Made by a program: the position numbers and the translations under genes. A stretch of 64,000 bases of DNA from JAHQVI01 sp963727575. GTDB taxonomy: Bacteria > Pseudomonadota > Alphaproteobacteria > Rhizobiales > Rhodomicrobiaceae. The notes under the pieces were generated by a model that saw only the letters and a list, made by a program, of their open reading frames with translations, did no database searches and was not told the origin of the DNA. The stretch is from assembly GCA_963727575.1 (NCBI GenBank), contig CAVSIA010000012.1, positions 1 through 64,000 of the forward strand, read 5' to 3'. Numbering within the stretch: the first letter of the stretch is position 1; each line of letters starts with the position of its first letter. Below, one piece after another: positions 27,930-37,786 of this stretch.

Positions 27930-29114
27930 ATGAGGAAATGTCTATCTGTGCTCTTGATGATCCTGTTCACCCTCGGGCCAGCCGCCGCTCAGGACCTGAT
28001 GACGAAGAAAGAGGTGTTTTCCCTGCCCGAATTCACCACGCAGGGCGGCAAGACCATCAAGGACGTCAAGGTCGGCTGGGAAAGCTACGGCACGCTGAAT
28101 GCAGACAAGTCGAATGCGATCCTGATCTGCCATTATTTCTCCGGCAACAGCCATGCGGCGGGCAAATACGCGGCGGCCGACAAGGCGCCCGGCTATTGGG
28201 ACGCGATCATCGGTCCCGGCAAGCCGATCGACACGAGCAAATATTTCGTCCTCTCCTCCGATACGCTGGTCAATCTCGGCGCAAACGATCCGAACGTCAC
28301 GACGACGGGGCCTGCCTCGACCAATCCGGACACCAGCAAACCCTATGGGATGGACTTCCCGATCGTCACCATGGGCGACTTCGTCGAGGTGCAGAAGAAA
28401 CTCGTCGAAAGCCTCGGCATCGAGAAGCTCGTCATGGTCGGCGGCGCCTCGATGGGCGCGCTGCAGACCTATGAATGGGCGGCGGACCATCCGGACATGG
28501 TCGGCCGGATCATGGCCGTGATCGGATCGGCGGAGGCGGACGCCGATCTGATCGGCTGGCTCGACATCTGGGCGGCGCCGATCCGGCTCGATCCGAACTG
28601 GAATGGCGGCAACTATTATGGCAAGGAGCCGCCGCTTGCCGGGCTCGCCCAGGCGCTGAAGATCGTGACGCTGCACGCCAATCATTGGGAATGGGCCAAT
28701 AAGACCTTTCTCGGCGCCGATGGGGCGAAATGGGCCAAGGACGGCGCCGATCCGGCCGCGTCCTTCGACAATAAATATCAGGTCGACGCGGTGCTCGACA
28801 GCGCCGGGGCGGGCCGGGCGAAGACCTCGGATGCCAACCATTTCCTCTATCTGGTGAAGGCCAATCAGCTGTTCTCCGGCGCGGATCCGAAGGCCAGGTT
28901 CGCCAAGATCAAAGCGCCGACGCTGATCATCTACCAGCCGGAAGACCAGGTGTTCGCGGCGGCCTCGGTCGAGGCGACGGCCAAAGCGCTCAGCGACAAC
29001 GGCGTCAAGGTCGAGACGGCGAAACTCGAAGGCGAGCGCGGCCATCTCGACGGCGTGCTGTCGATCAAACAGGCGGGGAGCGCGATTTCCGGATTCCTGG
29101 CCGAGGCGCAGTAG
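27930..29114 (+). CDS. secreted MetX-like alpha/beta hydrolase
   Basis: Homoserine O-acetyltransferase fold, but with an N-terminal signal peptide, MRKCLSVLLMILFTLGPAAA. Core segments are VGWESYGTLNADKSNAILI, MVGGASMGALQTYEW (nucleophile Ser), IYQPEDQVFAAAS (Asp) and ERGHLDGV (His). Export to the periplasm excludes the usual methionine-pathway role, so it is more likely a periplasmic esterase or acyltransferase. GGGAGGCGACGC precedes the ATG. 394 residues, intact. Confidence 0.83.
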   Translation: MRKCLSVLLMILFTLGPAAAQDLMTKKEVFSLPEFTTQGGKTIKDVKVGWESYGTLNADKSNAILICHYFSGNSHAAGKYAAADKAPGYWDAIIGPGKPIDTSKYFVLSSDTLVNLGANDPNVTTTGPASTNPDTSKPYGMDFPIVTMGDFVEVQKKLVESLGIEKLVMVGGASMGALQTYEWAADHPDMVGRIMAVIGSAEADADLIGWLDIWAAPIRLDPNWNGGNYYGKEPPLAGLAQALKIVTLHANHWEWANKTFLGADGAKWAKDGADPAASFDNKYQVDAVLDSAGAGRAKTSDANHFLYLVKANQLFSGADPKARFAKIKAPTLIIYQPEDQVFAAASVEATAKALSDNGVKVETAKLEGERGHLDGVLSIKQAGSAISGFLAEAQ

Positions 29115-29139
29115 GTTTGAGCGGAGGATATGCTTTTTA

Positions 29140-29225
29140 ACCGTCATCCCCGCGAAGGCGGGGATCCAGTAACCTCAAAGAGTTCATGAGGATTACTGGA
29201 TCCCCGCTTTCGCGGGGATGACGGT
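29140..29225. repeat. 86-bp REPIN-like palindromic doublet
   Basis: Two 33-bp arms (29140-29172 and 29193-29225) are inverted copies with one mismatch, and each is itself a hairpin (CCCCGCGAAGGCGGGG type). The 20-bp centre also begins CCTCA and ends TGAGG. The arm is the same unit, translated elsewhere as VIPAKAGIQ, that forms the ends of the GIY-YIG cassette at 42347-42731. It sits just after the MetX-like gene. Confidence 0.9.
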
Positions 29226-29340
29226 ATGTCTACGGAGGATATGTCGATGTTGCGCGTGCCTGCTCTCGCCTGGTCAGTAGAGCAGGCTTGGGTGAGAATG
29301 GTCGGGCGCCCATACACGCCGGCGCCGCCGTGTCGCGGAC

Positions 29341-30364
29341 TCACTTCGGCGCGTCGAAGCCCGCCATGCGCAAGTAGTTCGTCGGCGGCGAGACCGGGGA
29401 GCTTGCGTCCGGCGCGCACGTCGCCCTCCAGCGCGTCCATCCGCAAGCGGATGGCTTCCTTGCTTCGCAGCAGGCTGCGCAGCCGGTCCTCGATCAGCTC
29501 GTGCATCCAGGTCACGGCCTGATCGCGCCGTCTGGCCTGGAACGCGCCCGATGCCTGCAGCAACTCCCGGTGACGCCGCACCGCCTGCCATAGCGCGTCC
29601 AGCCCGCTATTCTCACGCGCCGAAATCGCCACGACCTGCGGCTGCCAGTCGCCGTCGCGCGCGCTGAGGATGTTGAGCGCCGCCTTATAGTCCGCTGCGG
29701 TGGCCCCGGCCTGCGCCGCCATCTCGCCGTCGGCCTTGTTGATGGCGATCAGATCGGCCAGCTCGATCAGGCCTTTTTTGATGCCCTGAAGCTCGTCGCC
29801 CGCGCCCGGCAGCAGCAGCACGAGGAAGAAATCGACCATTCCGGAGACGGTGCTCTCCGACTGCCCGACGCCGACCGTTTCCACGATCACGACGTCGAAG
29901 CCCGCGGCCTCGCAGATCAGCATGGTCTCGCGGGTGGTCCGGGCAACGCCGCCCAGGGTCCGGCCGGAGGGCGACGGGCGAATGAAAGCGCTGTCGCTTG
30001 CGGATAACCGGCCCATGCGCGTCTTATCGCCGAGGATCGAGCCGCCGGTCCGGGTGGAGCTGGGATCGACCGCGAGCACGGCCACCCGGTGGCCGTCCGC
30101 GATCAGATTGGAGCCGAACTGGTCGATGAAGGTGGACTTGCCGACGCCCGGCAGCCCGGTCACGCCGATACGGTAGGCCGAGCCGGTTTTGGGATGCAGC
30201 CGGGCGAGCAATTGGTCCGCCAGCCGCCGGTGCTCCGGTTTCTTGCTCTCGACGAGGGTTATCGCCCGGCCAAGCGCGGCCCGCTCGCCTTTGACCACGC
30301 CATCAGCGAGGGCGTCGACCGAAATGGCCGAGCCGGCGGGCTGAATCTTACGGTCTGCGAGCAT
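29341..30364 (-). CDS. meaB: MeaB/ArgK-type GTPase (one frameshift at 3' end)
   Basis: G3E-family GTPase chaperone that protects and reloads methylmalonyl-CoA mutase with adenosylcobalamin. Walker A is GVTGLPGVGKSTFIDQ, followed by AVDPSSTRTGGSILGDKTRM, VIVETVGVGQSE and ADLIAINKADG (NKxD). Near 29367 one extra base displaces the frame; repaired, it ends LLAMAGFDAPK at 29341-29343. Unrepaired, the frame runs on through the palindromic repeat. Start MLADRKIQPAG. No mutase gene is in the window. Confidence 0.92.
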
Positions 30365-30811
30365 CGGTCCTGCCGCCAAAGCAAAAAATCGGATTGGCCG
30401 CACGTTGCCGTTTGGGCCGCGACCGTTTCAAACAGCGTAGCACAACTGAAAAGCACCGGCCCGCAACGAACGCGACAGGCTCACAGGAAAGGCAACCGAC
30501 GCTGAAGCATCGGACCGAAACGCATGTCCCCGCAAAGGATGCGGATGCGAAGCGGTCTTCGGACAAATCCGATGCCCAAACAAAGAGATAGAGCGCGCGT
30601 GCGAATCCGGTCGAATGTCGGCAGCTCTGAGCGAGCGCCCCGACCGCCGCGCCTGCCTTGCAAAGGGACGTCCGCCGCTTGCCTGGACCTATGGTCGCCG
30701 GCCAAGCTCCCGACCGAATGCCGGGCGGTCGCAGGACCCTCCAAACAGTCAACAGGTCAGCCGAAAGCCGCAGAAAGCGCACGGAAGAAGACGAATGAAG
30801 CGGCCGGCGAA
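30365..30811. other. intergenic region between meaB and the bactofilin gene
   Basis: About 450 bp with only overlapping short frames rich in Arg/Ser/Pro, none with a ribosome site or family resemblance. It presumably holds the meaB promoter. Nothing else is recognised. Confidence 0.5.
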
Positions 30812-31387
30812 TTACTCCGCCGCCTGCCCCGACAGCATATCGATCTTCGGCGCCGATGCGATCGGATCTTCCGAGCGACGCGACTTGCCTTCGAAGAAGG
30901 CGCCCTGCTCGATCGCAAGCGACTGGTGGAAGATGTCGCCCTCGACATGGGAGCTGGACTGCAGGGTAACGCGTACGCCGCGAATGGAGCCCATAACCTG
31001 TCCGCGAACGACGACGTCTTCCGCGACGATGCCGCCCGTGATCTGGGCCTTCTCGCCGACGATCAGAGACGAGCAATGCACGTCGCCCTGAATCTGGCCA
31101 TCAACCTGCACTTCGCCCTTAGAAAGGACGTTGCCGGTGACCGTGAGATCTTCCCCTATAATGGAGGGCGCCATCCGGTCGGAACCGCGATAGGCCGGCG
31201 TCGCCATCGCCGACTTCGGCATCGCGCCACCCATGGGCGGCTGCCCCGGATTGGGCGATGACAATGGGCCAGAGCCGGGCGTCTGCGAGGGGCCCCCGAC
31301 GGCTTTACTGGTCGTCTTGGTGATTGGCTTCTGCGAGTTGAACGTGTTCATTTCGTTCTCTGGCTTTTCGGGCTTTTTACTAAACAT
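30812..31387 (-). CDS. bactofilin family cytoskeletal protein
   Basis: Self-assembling beta-helical polymer that scaffolds envelope and shape functions. After a Pro/Gly/Ser-rich N-terminal tail, the DUF583 core starts at about residue 75: SIIGEDLTVTGNVLSKGEVQ, VDGQIQGDVHCSSLIVGE, AQITGGIVAEDVVVRGQVMG. The repeating hydrophobic/Gly pattern is typical of the right-handed beta-helix. Start at MFSKKPEKPE with GGAGAAGG upstream. About 191 residues. No peptidoglycan hydrolase partner is adjacent. Confidence 0.93.
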   Translation of the reverse strand: MFSKKPEKPENEMNTFNSQKPITKTTSKAVGGPSQTPGSGPLSSPNPGQPPMGGAMPKSAMATPAYRGSDRMAPSIIGEDLTVTGNVLSKGEVQVDGQIQGDVHCSSLIVGEKAQITGGIVAEDVVVRGQVMGSIRGVRVTLQSSSHVEGDIFHQSLAIEQGAFFEGKSRRSEDPIASAPKIDMLSGQAAE

Positions 31388-31712
31388 CTGCACCTTCTCC
31401 GAATTCCGACGGGGCAGCGTCCCTCCGTTCTAAGCCGGCACTATGCGCTTTTCAATGGCCTTTCGCCGCATCTGCGGGACTCCCTCACTTCGGAACCGGA
31501 AGTGATTCGCGACTGTTGCCAAAAGTCCCCTAAACCGGAAGCTTAACGCCGACGCCCACCCCTGCACGTCAACGCATCGGCGCGATCAAGACCGTGTTCA
31601 TGCTGGAACGCCCCGCCTCAATAAAGTCGGCAAAAGCGTCGCATTTATGCTCTGGACGAACAAGCAAAAAGCAGGCCACCCGCCGCGGCGGCGGCGTGCT
31701 GCGCATCCGGGC
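31388..31712. other. intergenic region between bactofilin and bcp
   Basis: No gene supported. It contains the bactofilin 5' region and the 3' end of the bcp transcript. The stretch at 31640-31690 is A-rich (gaacaagcaaaaagcagg). Confidence 0.45.
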
Positions 31713-32186
31713 CTAAAGGCTTTTCACCGCCTCCAGCACCGCCTCCAGCACCGCATCGACGTGACCGGGGACCTTGACGCTCCGCCAGGCATGCTTGACC
31801 TTCCCGTCCGTGCCGATCAGGAAGGTGGAACGGTCGACGCCCATATAGCTGCGACCGTACATGCTCTTTTGCGCCCACACGCCATAAGCTTCGATCGCCC
31901 GTTTCTCCTCGTCGGCGAGCAGGATGACTTTCAGGTCGTGCTTATCTCTAAACTTGTCATGAGACTTGACGCTGTCAGGAGAAATCCCGATGACCTCGGC
32001 TCCGGCTTCGTGGAACGCATCGATCATTTCGCTGAAGCCGATCGCCTCTTTCGTACAGCCGGACGTGTCGTCCTTCGGATAGAAATACACCACCACCGGC
32101 TTGCCCTTGAACTGCGTCAGCTTGACGGTGGCGCCGCCATCGCGCGGCAATTCGAAATCGGGAGCCTTGTCACCTTCCTTAAGCAT
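31713..32186 (-). CDS. bcp: thioredoxin-dependent peroxiredoxin (BCP type)
   Basis: Reduces hydroperoxides in the cytoplasm. The peroxidatic Cys is C44 in YPKDDTSGCTKEAIGF; the usual Pro of DDTPGCT is Ser here. No resolving Cys occurs at +5, so it is a one-Cys type. ADEEKRAIEAYGVW and RSTFLIGTDGKV are conserved. The start MLKEGDKAPDF matches the family; 28 further codons are open. 157 residues. Confidence 0.93.
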   Translation of the reverse strand: MLKEGDKAPDFELPRDGGATVKLTQFKGKPVVVYFYPKDDTSGCTKEAIGFSEMIDAFHEAGAEVIGISPDSVKSHDKFRDKHDLKVILLADEEKRAIEAYGVWAQKSMYGRSYMGVDRSTFLIGTDGKVKHAWRSVKVPGHVDAVLEAVLEAVKSL

Positions 32187-32419
32187 CGACGATCCGGCCT
32201 TCCTTTTGTCGCTTTTTCGCATTGAAATGCAGGGCATACTCAGACGGTCGGACCTTGTCAGCAAGCGCAAATTTTAACTGGTTCTTCTGAAGATTGTCGT
32301 GCACAGCTATTCCGGTCGATGGCGGCGGCGGGCGCGGAATAGACGATGCACGCAATGCGCATGATGAAGGCGACCGCAGGTCGCTTCATCCGGTAGAGGC
32401 AAGACAATAAAAGCACGAC

Positions 32420-35400
32420 ATGACAGGCGGTAGAGCTAGACCTCCGAGAACGCCGACTTCGGCCCGGTTTCCGAAAGGCGCGGCTCGTAGCGCAAACTCG
32501 CGCGCGCTGGTTCCGGTGAACCGGTCGGGCGGCTTTGGCGCCATCAAGCTCCGGGCATCGGGCGCCAGCCGTTTCTGCGCCAGGATGGTTATCCGCGTCG
32601 CGGTCTTGGCGCTGATCGTGCTCGGCGGCGCATTCGGCGCCCTTCAGGCGCGTCTTGCGCATTCGCCGATCTCCATGAGCTTTCTCGTTCCGCCGATCGA
32701 AAAGGCGGTCAACCGGACGCTTTCGGGTCTGCATTTCGACATCGGCGATGCGGTGCTGCGGCGCTCGGAAAGCGGGTTCGGGGTCGAGTTCCGGCTCACC
32801 GACGTCAAGCTGGTCGACGACAGCAGCAGCCCGGTCGCGGAGTCTCCGTTCGCCTCGGCGAATGTGAGCGTCGGCGCGCTGCTGCTCGGGCGGCTGGCGG
32901 CAAGCCACATCAACCTGATCGGCCCGCGTCTTTATCTGCAATATTCCGACGAGCGCGGCCTGGCGCTCTCCTTTGCCGACCCGCGCGAGGCAAAAGGCGA
33001 TCTCCGGCCCGCGGGCGATGCGACCGCCGCCCGGCATGAGGTCTCGCCGCCGTCTGTGACGCCCGATATCGACGCCGAGCTGGGCCCCGCGGAGGTGACC
33101 GCGGACGCCCGCACGCGCCAGGGCATGATCCGCAGCGCACGCGGACGCGCGGTCAGCCTCACCCACGCCTTGAAGGACCTGTTCGCCAAGACCCGGCAAG
33201 GTCAGTCCGCCTATCTGCAAAGCTTCGGCATTCGCGATGCCGTGGTCTACTTCGAACAGGGCGATCAGATCACCCGCTGGGCCGTGCCCGCCGCCGAGCT
33301 CGACCTGCGGCACGACGCCGGCGACACCGCGGTCGTCGGCAACATCTCCGTGCAATCGCCCAGCGAGACCTTCGACGTCAATTTCCGCGCCGAGCAGAAT
33401 CGGCGATCCGGCCAGATTTCGCTTCGCGTGGGCGTCGAGGACATCGTTCCCAGGGCGTTCACCGCAGATTTCCCCGGCCTGCGCCTGCCGGCGATGTGGA
33501 ACATGCCCGTCACCGTCAACGCGGAGATGGACCTGGGCGAGAATGGCGACATCCTTGCCGCCACCATCGACGCGCAGTTGAAGGACGGCGAATTCTATGC
33601 GCCATGGGATCAGAGACACCCGGCCCTCATCGATGGCGGCGAGCTGACCCTGTCCTATTCGCGCGAACAAGGGCTTATTCAGCTCTCCGAAGCCGATTTG
33701 CGCTGGGGCAAGAGCCGCCTCAAGCTCAGCGGCGTTCTCCAGCGGCAGCGCGAAACCGGCGTATGGGCGTTCCTGTTCGGCACGGATGAAATCATTCTCG
33801 GCGCCGAGCAGTTCGGTCTGCCCACGATCCCGCTCGACAAAATGGAGGCGCAGGGCCGCTACGATCCCAAGCGCGGCGCCATCGCGCTGGACGAGTTCCG
33901 GATGCAGGCGGCGGACGCGCATATCTCGCTCGCCGGAAACTTCGTTCAGGGCCACAACTCGCCGGCGATCAAGCTGACCGGCGAAGTCAGCCCGATGCCG
34001 ATTGCCTTCTTCAAGCTGATCTGGCCCAAATTCATCGGCAACGGCGCGCGCGACTGGATCGGCCGGCGCGTCCCATCCGGACGCATCACCGGCGGCACCG
34101 TCAAGATCGACATTCCCGCCGAACTGCTGGCCAGCCTGACCGCCGATGGCCATATGCCGACCGAAGCCATCGACATGCGGCTGGGTCTGGAGGACCTGGA
34201 AGTCCATTACGTCGAGGGACTTCCGCCGATGCGCATCGCGACCGCGACCGCCCAGCTTGCCGGACAGCGCTTCTTCTTCAACGTGCCCAAGGCGGAAGTC
34301 ACCTCGCCTTCCGGCGAAGCCGTCCAGTTCACCGATGGCCAGTTCATCGTCGGCGACCTTCGTCCGCACGTGCCGAGGGGCGAGATCCATTTCAAGAGCG
34401 AAGCCGGGGCCGCCGCGGTGATGGCCCTGCTCGATCATCCCAAGCTCGGCTATATCAGCGCGCTGAAAATGCCGATGCCGGAGATCAACGCCACCACGGT
34501 CAGTACGTTCAGCATCGCCATGCCTATGGTGCGCGACCTGAAATTCAAGGACATGAAGCTGAACGGGCGGTCGCAGGTCCAGAATCTGCGCGCAACCAAC
34601 CTGCCCGGCGGGTTCGGCGTTCACGGCGGTACGCTCGATTTCGATGTAACGGAAAAGGCCATCGAAGCGCATGGCGAGCTGAAGATGAACGGGATGCCCG
34701 TGCTGGTCGCCTGGCAGCGGATCTTCGACGCGCCGGCCGACAAGCAGCCGCCGCTGCGCCTGCGCACGGTGTTTGACGACAAGGCGCGGCAGCAGCTCGG
34801 CGTCAATCTCGAACATCTGATCCGCGGCGGAGCGGCTACCGAGCTGACGGTGAATTTCCGCAAAGAGCAAGATCCGCAGCTCCATTTCGAGTTCAATCTG
34901 ACCGAAGCCGACCTGCTGATGTCCAGTCTGGGATGGCGCAAGCCGCCCGGACAGCGCGCGGTCCTGACGTTCGATCTGGAACCGGTCGCGGGCGGCGCCT
35001 TCGATCTGCGCAACATCAACCTGCAGGGCGACAATCTGGCCGTGCGCGGCGGCCTGAGCGTCGACGACAAACGCAAACCGGTCGCATTCAACTTTCCGGT
35101 GATGACGCTCAACCAGCAGACCCAGATGTCGATCAGCGGCGAGCAGGGCGCGAACAATGTCTGGAAGGTCCGCATCAAGGGCCGTTCTTATGATGGCCGG
35201 CGCTTCTTCAAATCGCTGTTCTCGGCCGGGCAGATCGTGGAGAACCAGCCGCAGCTTCCCGAGGAATCGCCGGGCGTCGATATCGAGGCCGACCTCGACT
35301 CGGTCATCGGCTTCTTCGATACCACGCTGGACAATGTGAAAATCTCCGCCCAGCGCCGCGACAACAAGCTCAGCTATCTCGACCTGCACGGCCAGTTGAA

Positions 35401-36130
35401 CGGCCAGCGCCCGCTCGCAGCCCGCATCGAGAGCAAGAAGGGCGAGCCGCGCCAGATCCTCGCCGAGGCCACCGACGCCGGCGCCGCCTTCCGTCTGGTC
35501 GGCTTCTATCCCTCCGCGCGCGGCGGCGACGTTTCGTTGAAGGTCAATCTCGACGGCAGCGGCACGGCGCAGCAATCGGGTGTCCTCTACGCGCGGAACT
35601 TCGTCATCGCCGACGACCAGGTGATCGACGAAGTCCTATCCGGACCGAAGCAGAAGCAGCGGGCCGCGCGCGCGCAGAAGCAGCCTTACGAACAGCTTCA
35701 GTTCGACCGGATGCGGGTGCCGTTTTCCGTCGGCAGGGGGCAGTTCCTGCTGCATGACGCCGCGATCAACGGCCCGCTTCTGGGCGCCACCATGCGCGGC
35801 ACGATCGATTTCGAGCGCGAGCGCATCAGCCTGGCGGGCACCTACGTGCCGTTTTACGGCATCAACGGCGCGCTTGGCCTCGTGCCAATTCTTGGCGATC
35901 TGCTGATCAGCCGGAACGGTGAGGGCCTGTTCGGCATCACATTCGCCGTGAAGGGCACGACGACCCAGCCGGATGTGATCGTCAATCCGATGTCGGTGGT
36001 CGCTCCCGGCTTCCTGCGCCAGCTCTTCGAGTTCGACCAGCCGACCGATTCGCGCATCATCCCGCCCGATCAGCGCGCCGAGCAGCGCGCCGGCACCCGC
36101 TCGAGCAGCGAGCCGCCGGTAACGCGGTAA
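32420..36130 (+). CDS. large AsmA-like/DUF3971 envelope protein
   Basis: 1236 residues with one N-terminal transmembrane helix (MVIRVAVLALIVLGGAFGAL, about residues 56-75) after a basic cytoplasmic tail. The long periplasmic part is built of beta-rich repeats typical of YhdP/AsmA-like proteins that bridge inner and outer membranes for lipid transport. The C-terminal AsmA segment includes AINGPLLGATMRGTIDFERE and VPFYGINGALGLVPILGDLL. 3.7 kb without a frame break, unlike the next genes. An internal start at 32585 is possible. Confidence 0.87.
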   Translation: MTGGRARPPRTPTSARFPKGAARSANSRALVPVNRSGGFGAIKLRASGASRFCARMVIRVAVLALIVLGGAFGALQARLAHSPISMSFLVPPIEKAVNRTLSGLHFDIGDAVLRRSESGFGVEFRLTDVKLVDDSSSPVAESPFASANVSVGALLLGRLAASHINLIGPRLYLQYSDERGLALSFADPREAKGDLRPAGDATAARHEVSPPSVTPDIDAELGPAEVTADARTRQGMIRSARGRAVSLTHALKDLFAKTRQGQSAYLQSFGIRDAVVYFEQGDQITRWAVPAAELDLRHDAGDTAVVGNISVQSPSETFDVNFRAEQNRRSGQISLRVGVEDIVPRAFTADFPGLRLPAMWNMPVTVNAEMDLGENGDILAATIDAQLKDGEFYAPWDQRHPALIDGGELTLSYSREQGLIQLSEADLRWGKSRLKLSGVLQRQRETGVWAFLFGTDEIILGAEQFGLPTIPLDKMEAQGRYDPKRGAIALDEFRMQAADAHISLAGNFVQGHNSPAIKLTGEVSPMPIAFFKLIWPKFIGNGARDWIGRRVPSGRITGGTVKIDIPAELLASLTADGHMPTEAIDMRLGLEDLEVHYVEGLPPMRIATATAQLAGQRFFFNVPKAEVTSPSGEAVQFTDGQFIVGDLRPHVPRGEIHFKSEAGAAAVMALLDHPKLGYISALKMPMPEINATTVSTFSIAMPMVRDLKFKDMKLNGRSQVQNLRATNLPGGFGVHGGTLDFDVTEKAIEAHGELKMNGMPVLVAWQRIFDAPADKQPPLRLRTVFDDKARQQLGVNLEHLIRGGAATELTVNFRKEQDPQLHFEFNLTEADLLMSSLGWRKPPGQRAVLTFDLEPVAGGAFDLRNINLQGDNLAVRGGLSVDDKRKPVAFNFPVMTLNQQTQMSISGEQGANNVWKVRIKGRSYDGRRFFKSLFSAGQIVENQPQLPEESPGVDIEADLDSVIGFFDTTLDNVKISAQRRDNKLSYLDLHGQLNGQRPLAARIESKKGEPRQILAEATDAGAAFRLVGFYPSARGGDVSLKVNLDGSGTAQQSGVLYARNFVIADDQVIDEVLSGPKQKQRAARAQKQPYEQLQFDRMRVPFSVGRGQFLLHDAAINGPLLGATMRGTIDFERERISLAGTYVPFYGINGALGLVPILGDLLISRNGEGLFGITFAVKGTTTQPDVIVNPMSVVAPGFLRQLFEFDQPTDSRIIPPDQRAEQRAGTRSSSEPPVTR

Positions 36131-36240
36131 GGGCGTCGCTCCAACGCGGATCGCGGGGCGCAATGACGCACGCCCGCTTCCGTGAGCGCTGGCGGGGTTG
36201 ATCGATCGGCATCGTTTCAGCCGGAGCAAATTGAGCCCCC

Positions 36241-36275
36241 GTCATGCCTCGCCCCGCCCTTGAGCCGGGGTCCGC
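36241..36275. repeat. single copy of the GCCCCG-CTTGAGCCGGGG repeat
   Basis: gccccgcccttgagccgggg lies between the convergent AsmA-like and nhaA genes. It matches the left arm of the repeat at 9038-9145 except for one base, and may act as a terminator hairpin. Confidence 0.5.
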
Positions 36276-36300
36276 TCGCTGTTCTATCGGCCGAAACGCG

Positions 36301-37535
36301 TTACCCGGCGGTGGTCTCCGCGACACCGCGCGCCTGATCGCCAGTCCGGAACGCCAGCAGCAACAGCGCATAGCCCACGGCCGCGGACAGCAGCGAGCCG
36401 GCGAGCACGCCGAGGCGGATCTGGGCGTCGTAATCGCTGGTGGTGAAGGCCAGGGAACCGATGAACAGGCTCATGGTGAAGCCGATCCCGGCGACGGCGG
36501 ACACGCCGTAAAGATGCAGCCACCCGGCATTGCGTCGGCATCCGGGCGACGCCCAGCTTGATGGTCAGCCACAGCGCACCGAAGATGCCGGCCTGCTTGC
36601 CGACGAACAGGCCGAGCGCGATGCCGAGCATCACCGGCTCCGTCAGGCTCGAAAGCGCCATCCCCGCGAACGAAACGCCGGCATTGGCAAAAGCGAACAG
36701 CGGCAGGATGCCATAGGCGACCCACGGATGCAGGCCGTGCTCAAGCTCTTCGCAGGACGGAATGATCGGAGTATTCCGGCTTGGCCAGCGGAATGGCGAG
36801 CGCGGTGGCAACGCCGGCAAGCGTCGCATGGATGCCGGATTTGAGCACCAGAACCCAGAGCACGATGCCGAGCAGCGACATAGGGCGCGACCGAGGTGAC
36901 ACCCCGCAGATTGAGCGACGAGCCAGACCGATGACCGGCAGGATCGCGAGCAGCAGCGCGATCTGCGACAGGTCGCTGGTGTAGAAGAGGGCGATGATGA
37001 GGATGGCGCCGAGGTCGTCGAAGATGGCGATCGCCAGCAGGAGGACCTTGAGCGACCGAGGGAACGCGGTTGCCCAGCAGCGACAGCACGCCGAGCGCGA
37101 AGGCGATGTCGGTGGCCGCCGGGATGGCCCAGCCATTGCAGGGTCTCCGGCGTGCCGGCATTGATCGCGGACATAGATGAGCGCCGGGGCGAGCATGCCG
37201 CCGACCGCGGCGATGCCCGGCAGGGCGATCTTCGACAGCGCTCGACAAGTTCGCCGATCTTGAGTATCTCGCGCTTGATCTCCAGGCCGACGAGGAAAAA
37301 GAAGATCGCCATCAGGCCGTCATTGATCCAGAGCAGCAGCGGCTTGGCGATCTTCAGCGCGCCGATCTGGATCGCCAGAGGGATATGCAGGAAGTCTGTT
37401 GTAGACGCCGCCGAGCAGCGCTATTCGCCAGCACCGAGCCGCAACCGTCGCGATCACCAGCAGGATGCCCCCGGACGATTCCAGGCGAAGAAATTCGCGG
37501 ATCATGTCGTAGGGTCGGGTGGCTGGGATGATCAT
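36301..37535 (-). CDS. nhaA: Na+/H+ antiporter NhaA (about twelve frame disruptions)
   Basis: Inner-membrane sodium/proton antiporter. Conserved segments in successive frames are REFLRLESSGGILLVIATVA, WINDGLMAIFFFLVGLEIKR, GWAIPAATDIAFALGVLSLL, LLAIAIFDDLGAILIIALFY (with the DD ion-binding pair) and VAGIGFTMSLFIGSLAF. At least ten single-base gains and two probable losses lie between 36530 and 37440. No complete frame exists as sequenced, but the order is collinear and complete, ending GYALLLLAFRTGDQARGVAE. Start MIIPATRPYDM at 37535. Confidence 0.85.
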
Positions 37536-37786
37536 TGGCGGTCCTTTCCATCTCAACGTGCCGGCCGAAGGGCGAGCGGGGTGCGTGTGATCTGCGGGCG
37601 CAAGTGGAAGGGCCGCGCGCAGGCCAAGCCGTCGCGTGCAACGCAGCACGCCCGGCAAGGCCCTTGATACCTATCGGCGATGGTTGTGAATTCAAGTGCG
37701 GAGAGCGATTAAGTCGCAACGAAAACACAACGATCGCCATTCATCCCCGATGAAGGCGATCTGAGCGTCCTGCTTTTCCGACCCAG

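Noticed and set aside
29144..29340. C-terminal tail of MeaB running through the palindromic repeat
   Set aside because: It arises only from the frameshift near 29367; the repaired frame stops at 29341 with the expected GFDAPK-type end.
32258..35575. 1105-codon open frame on the reverse strand opposite the AsmA-like gene
   Set aside because: It mirrors the high-GC forward gene, has no ribosome site, signal or family motif, and is rich in Arg/Gly/Asp as expected for an antisense shadow.
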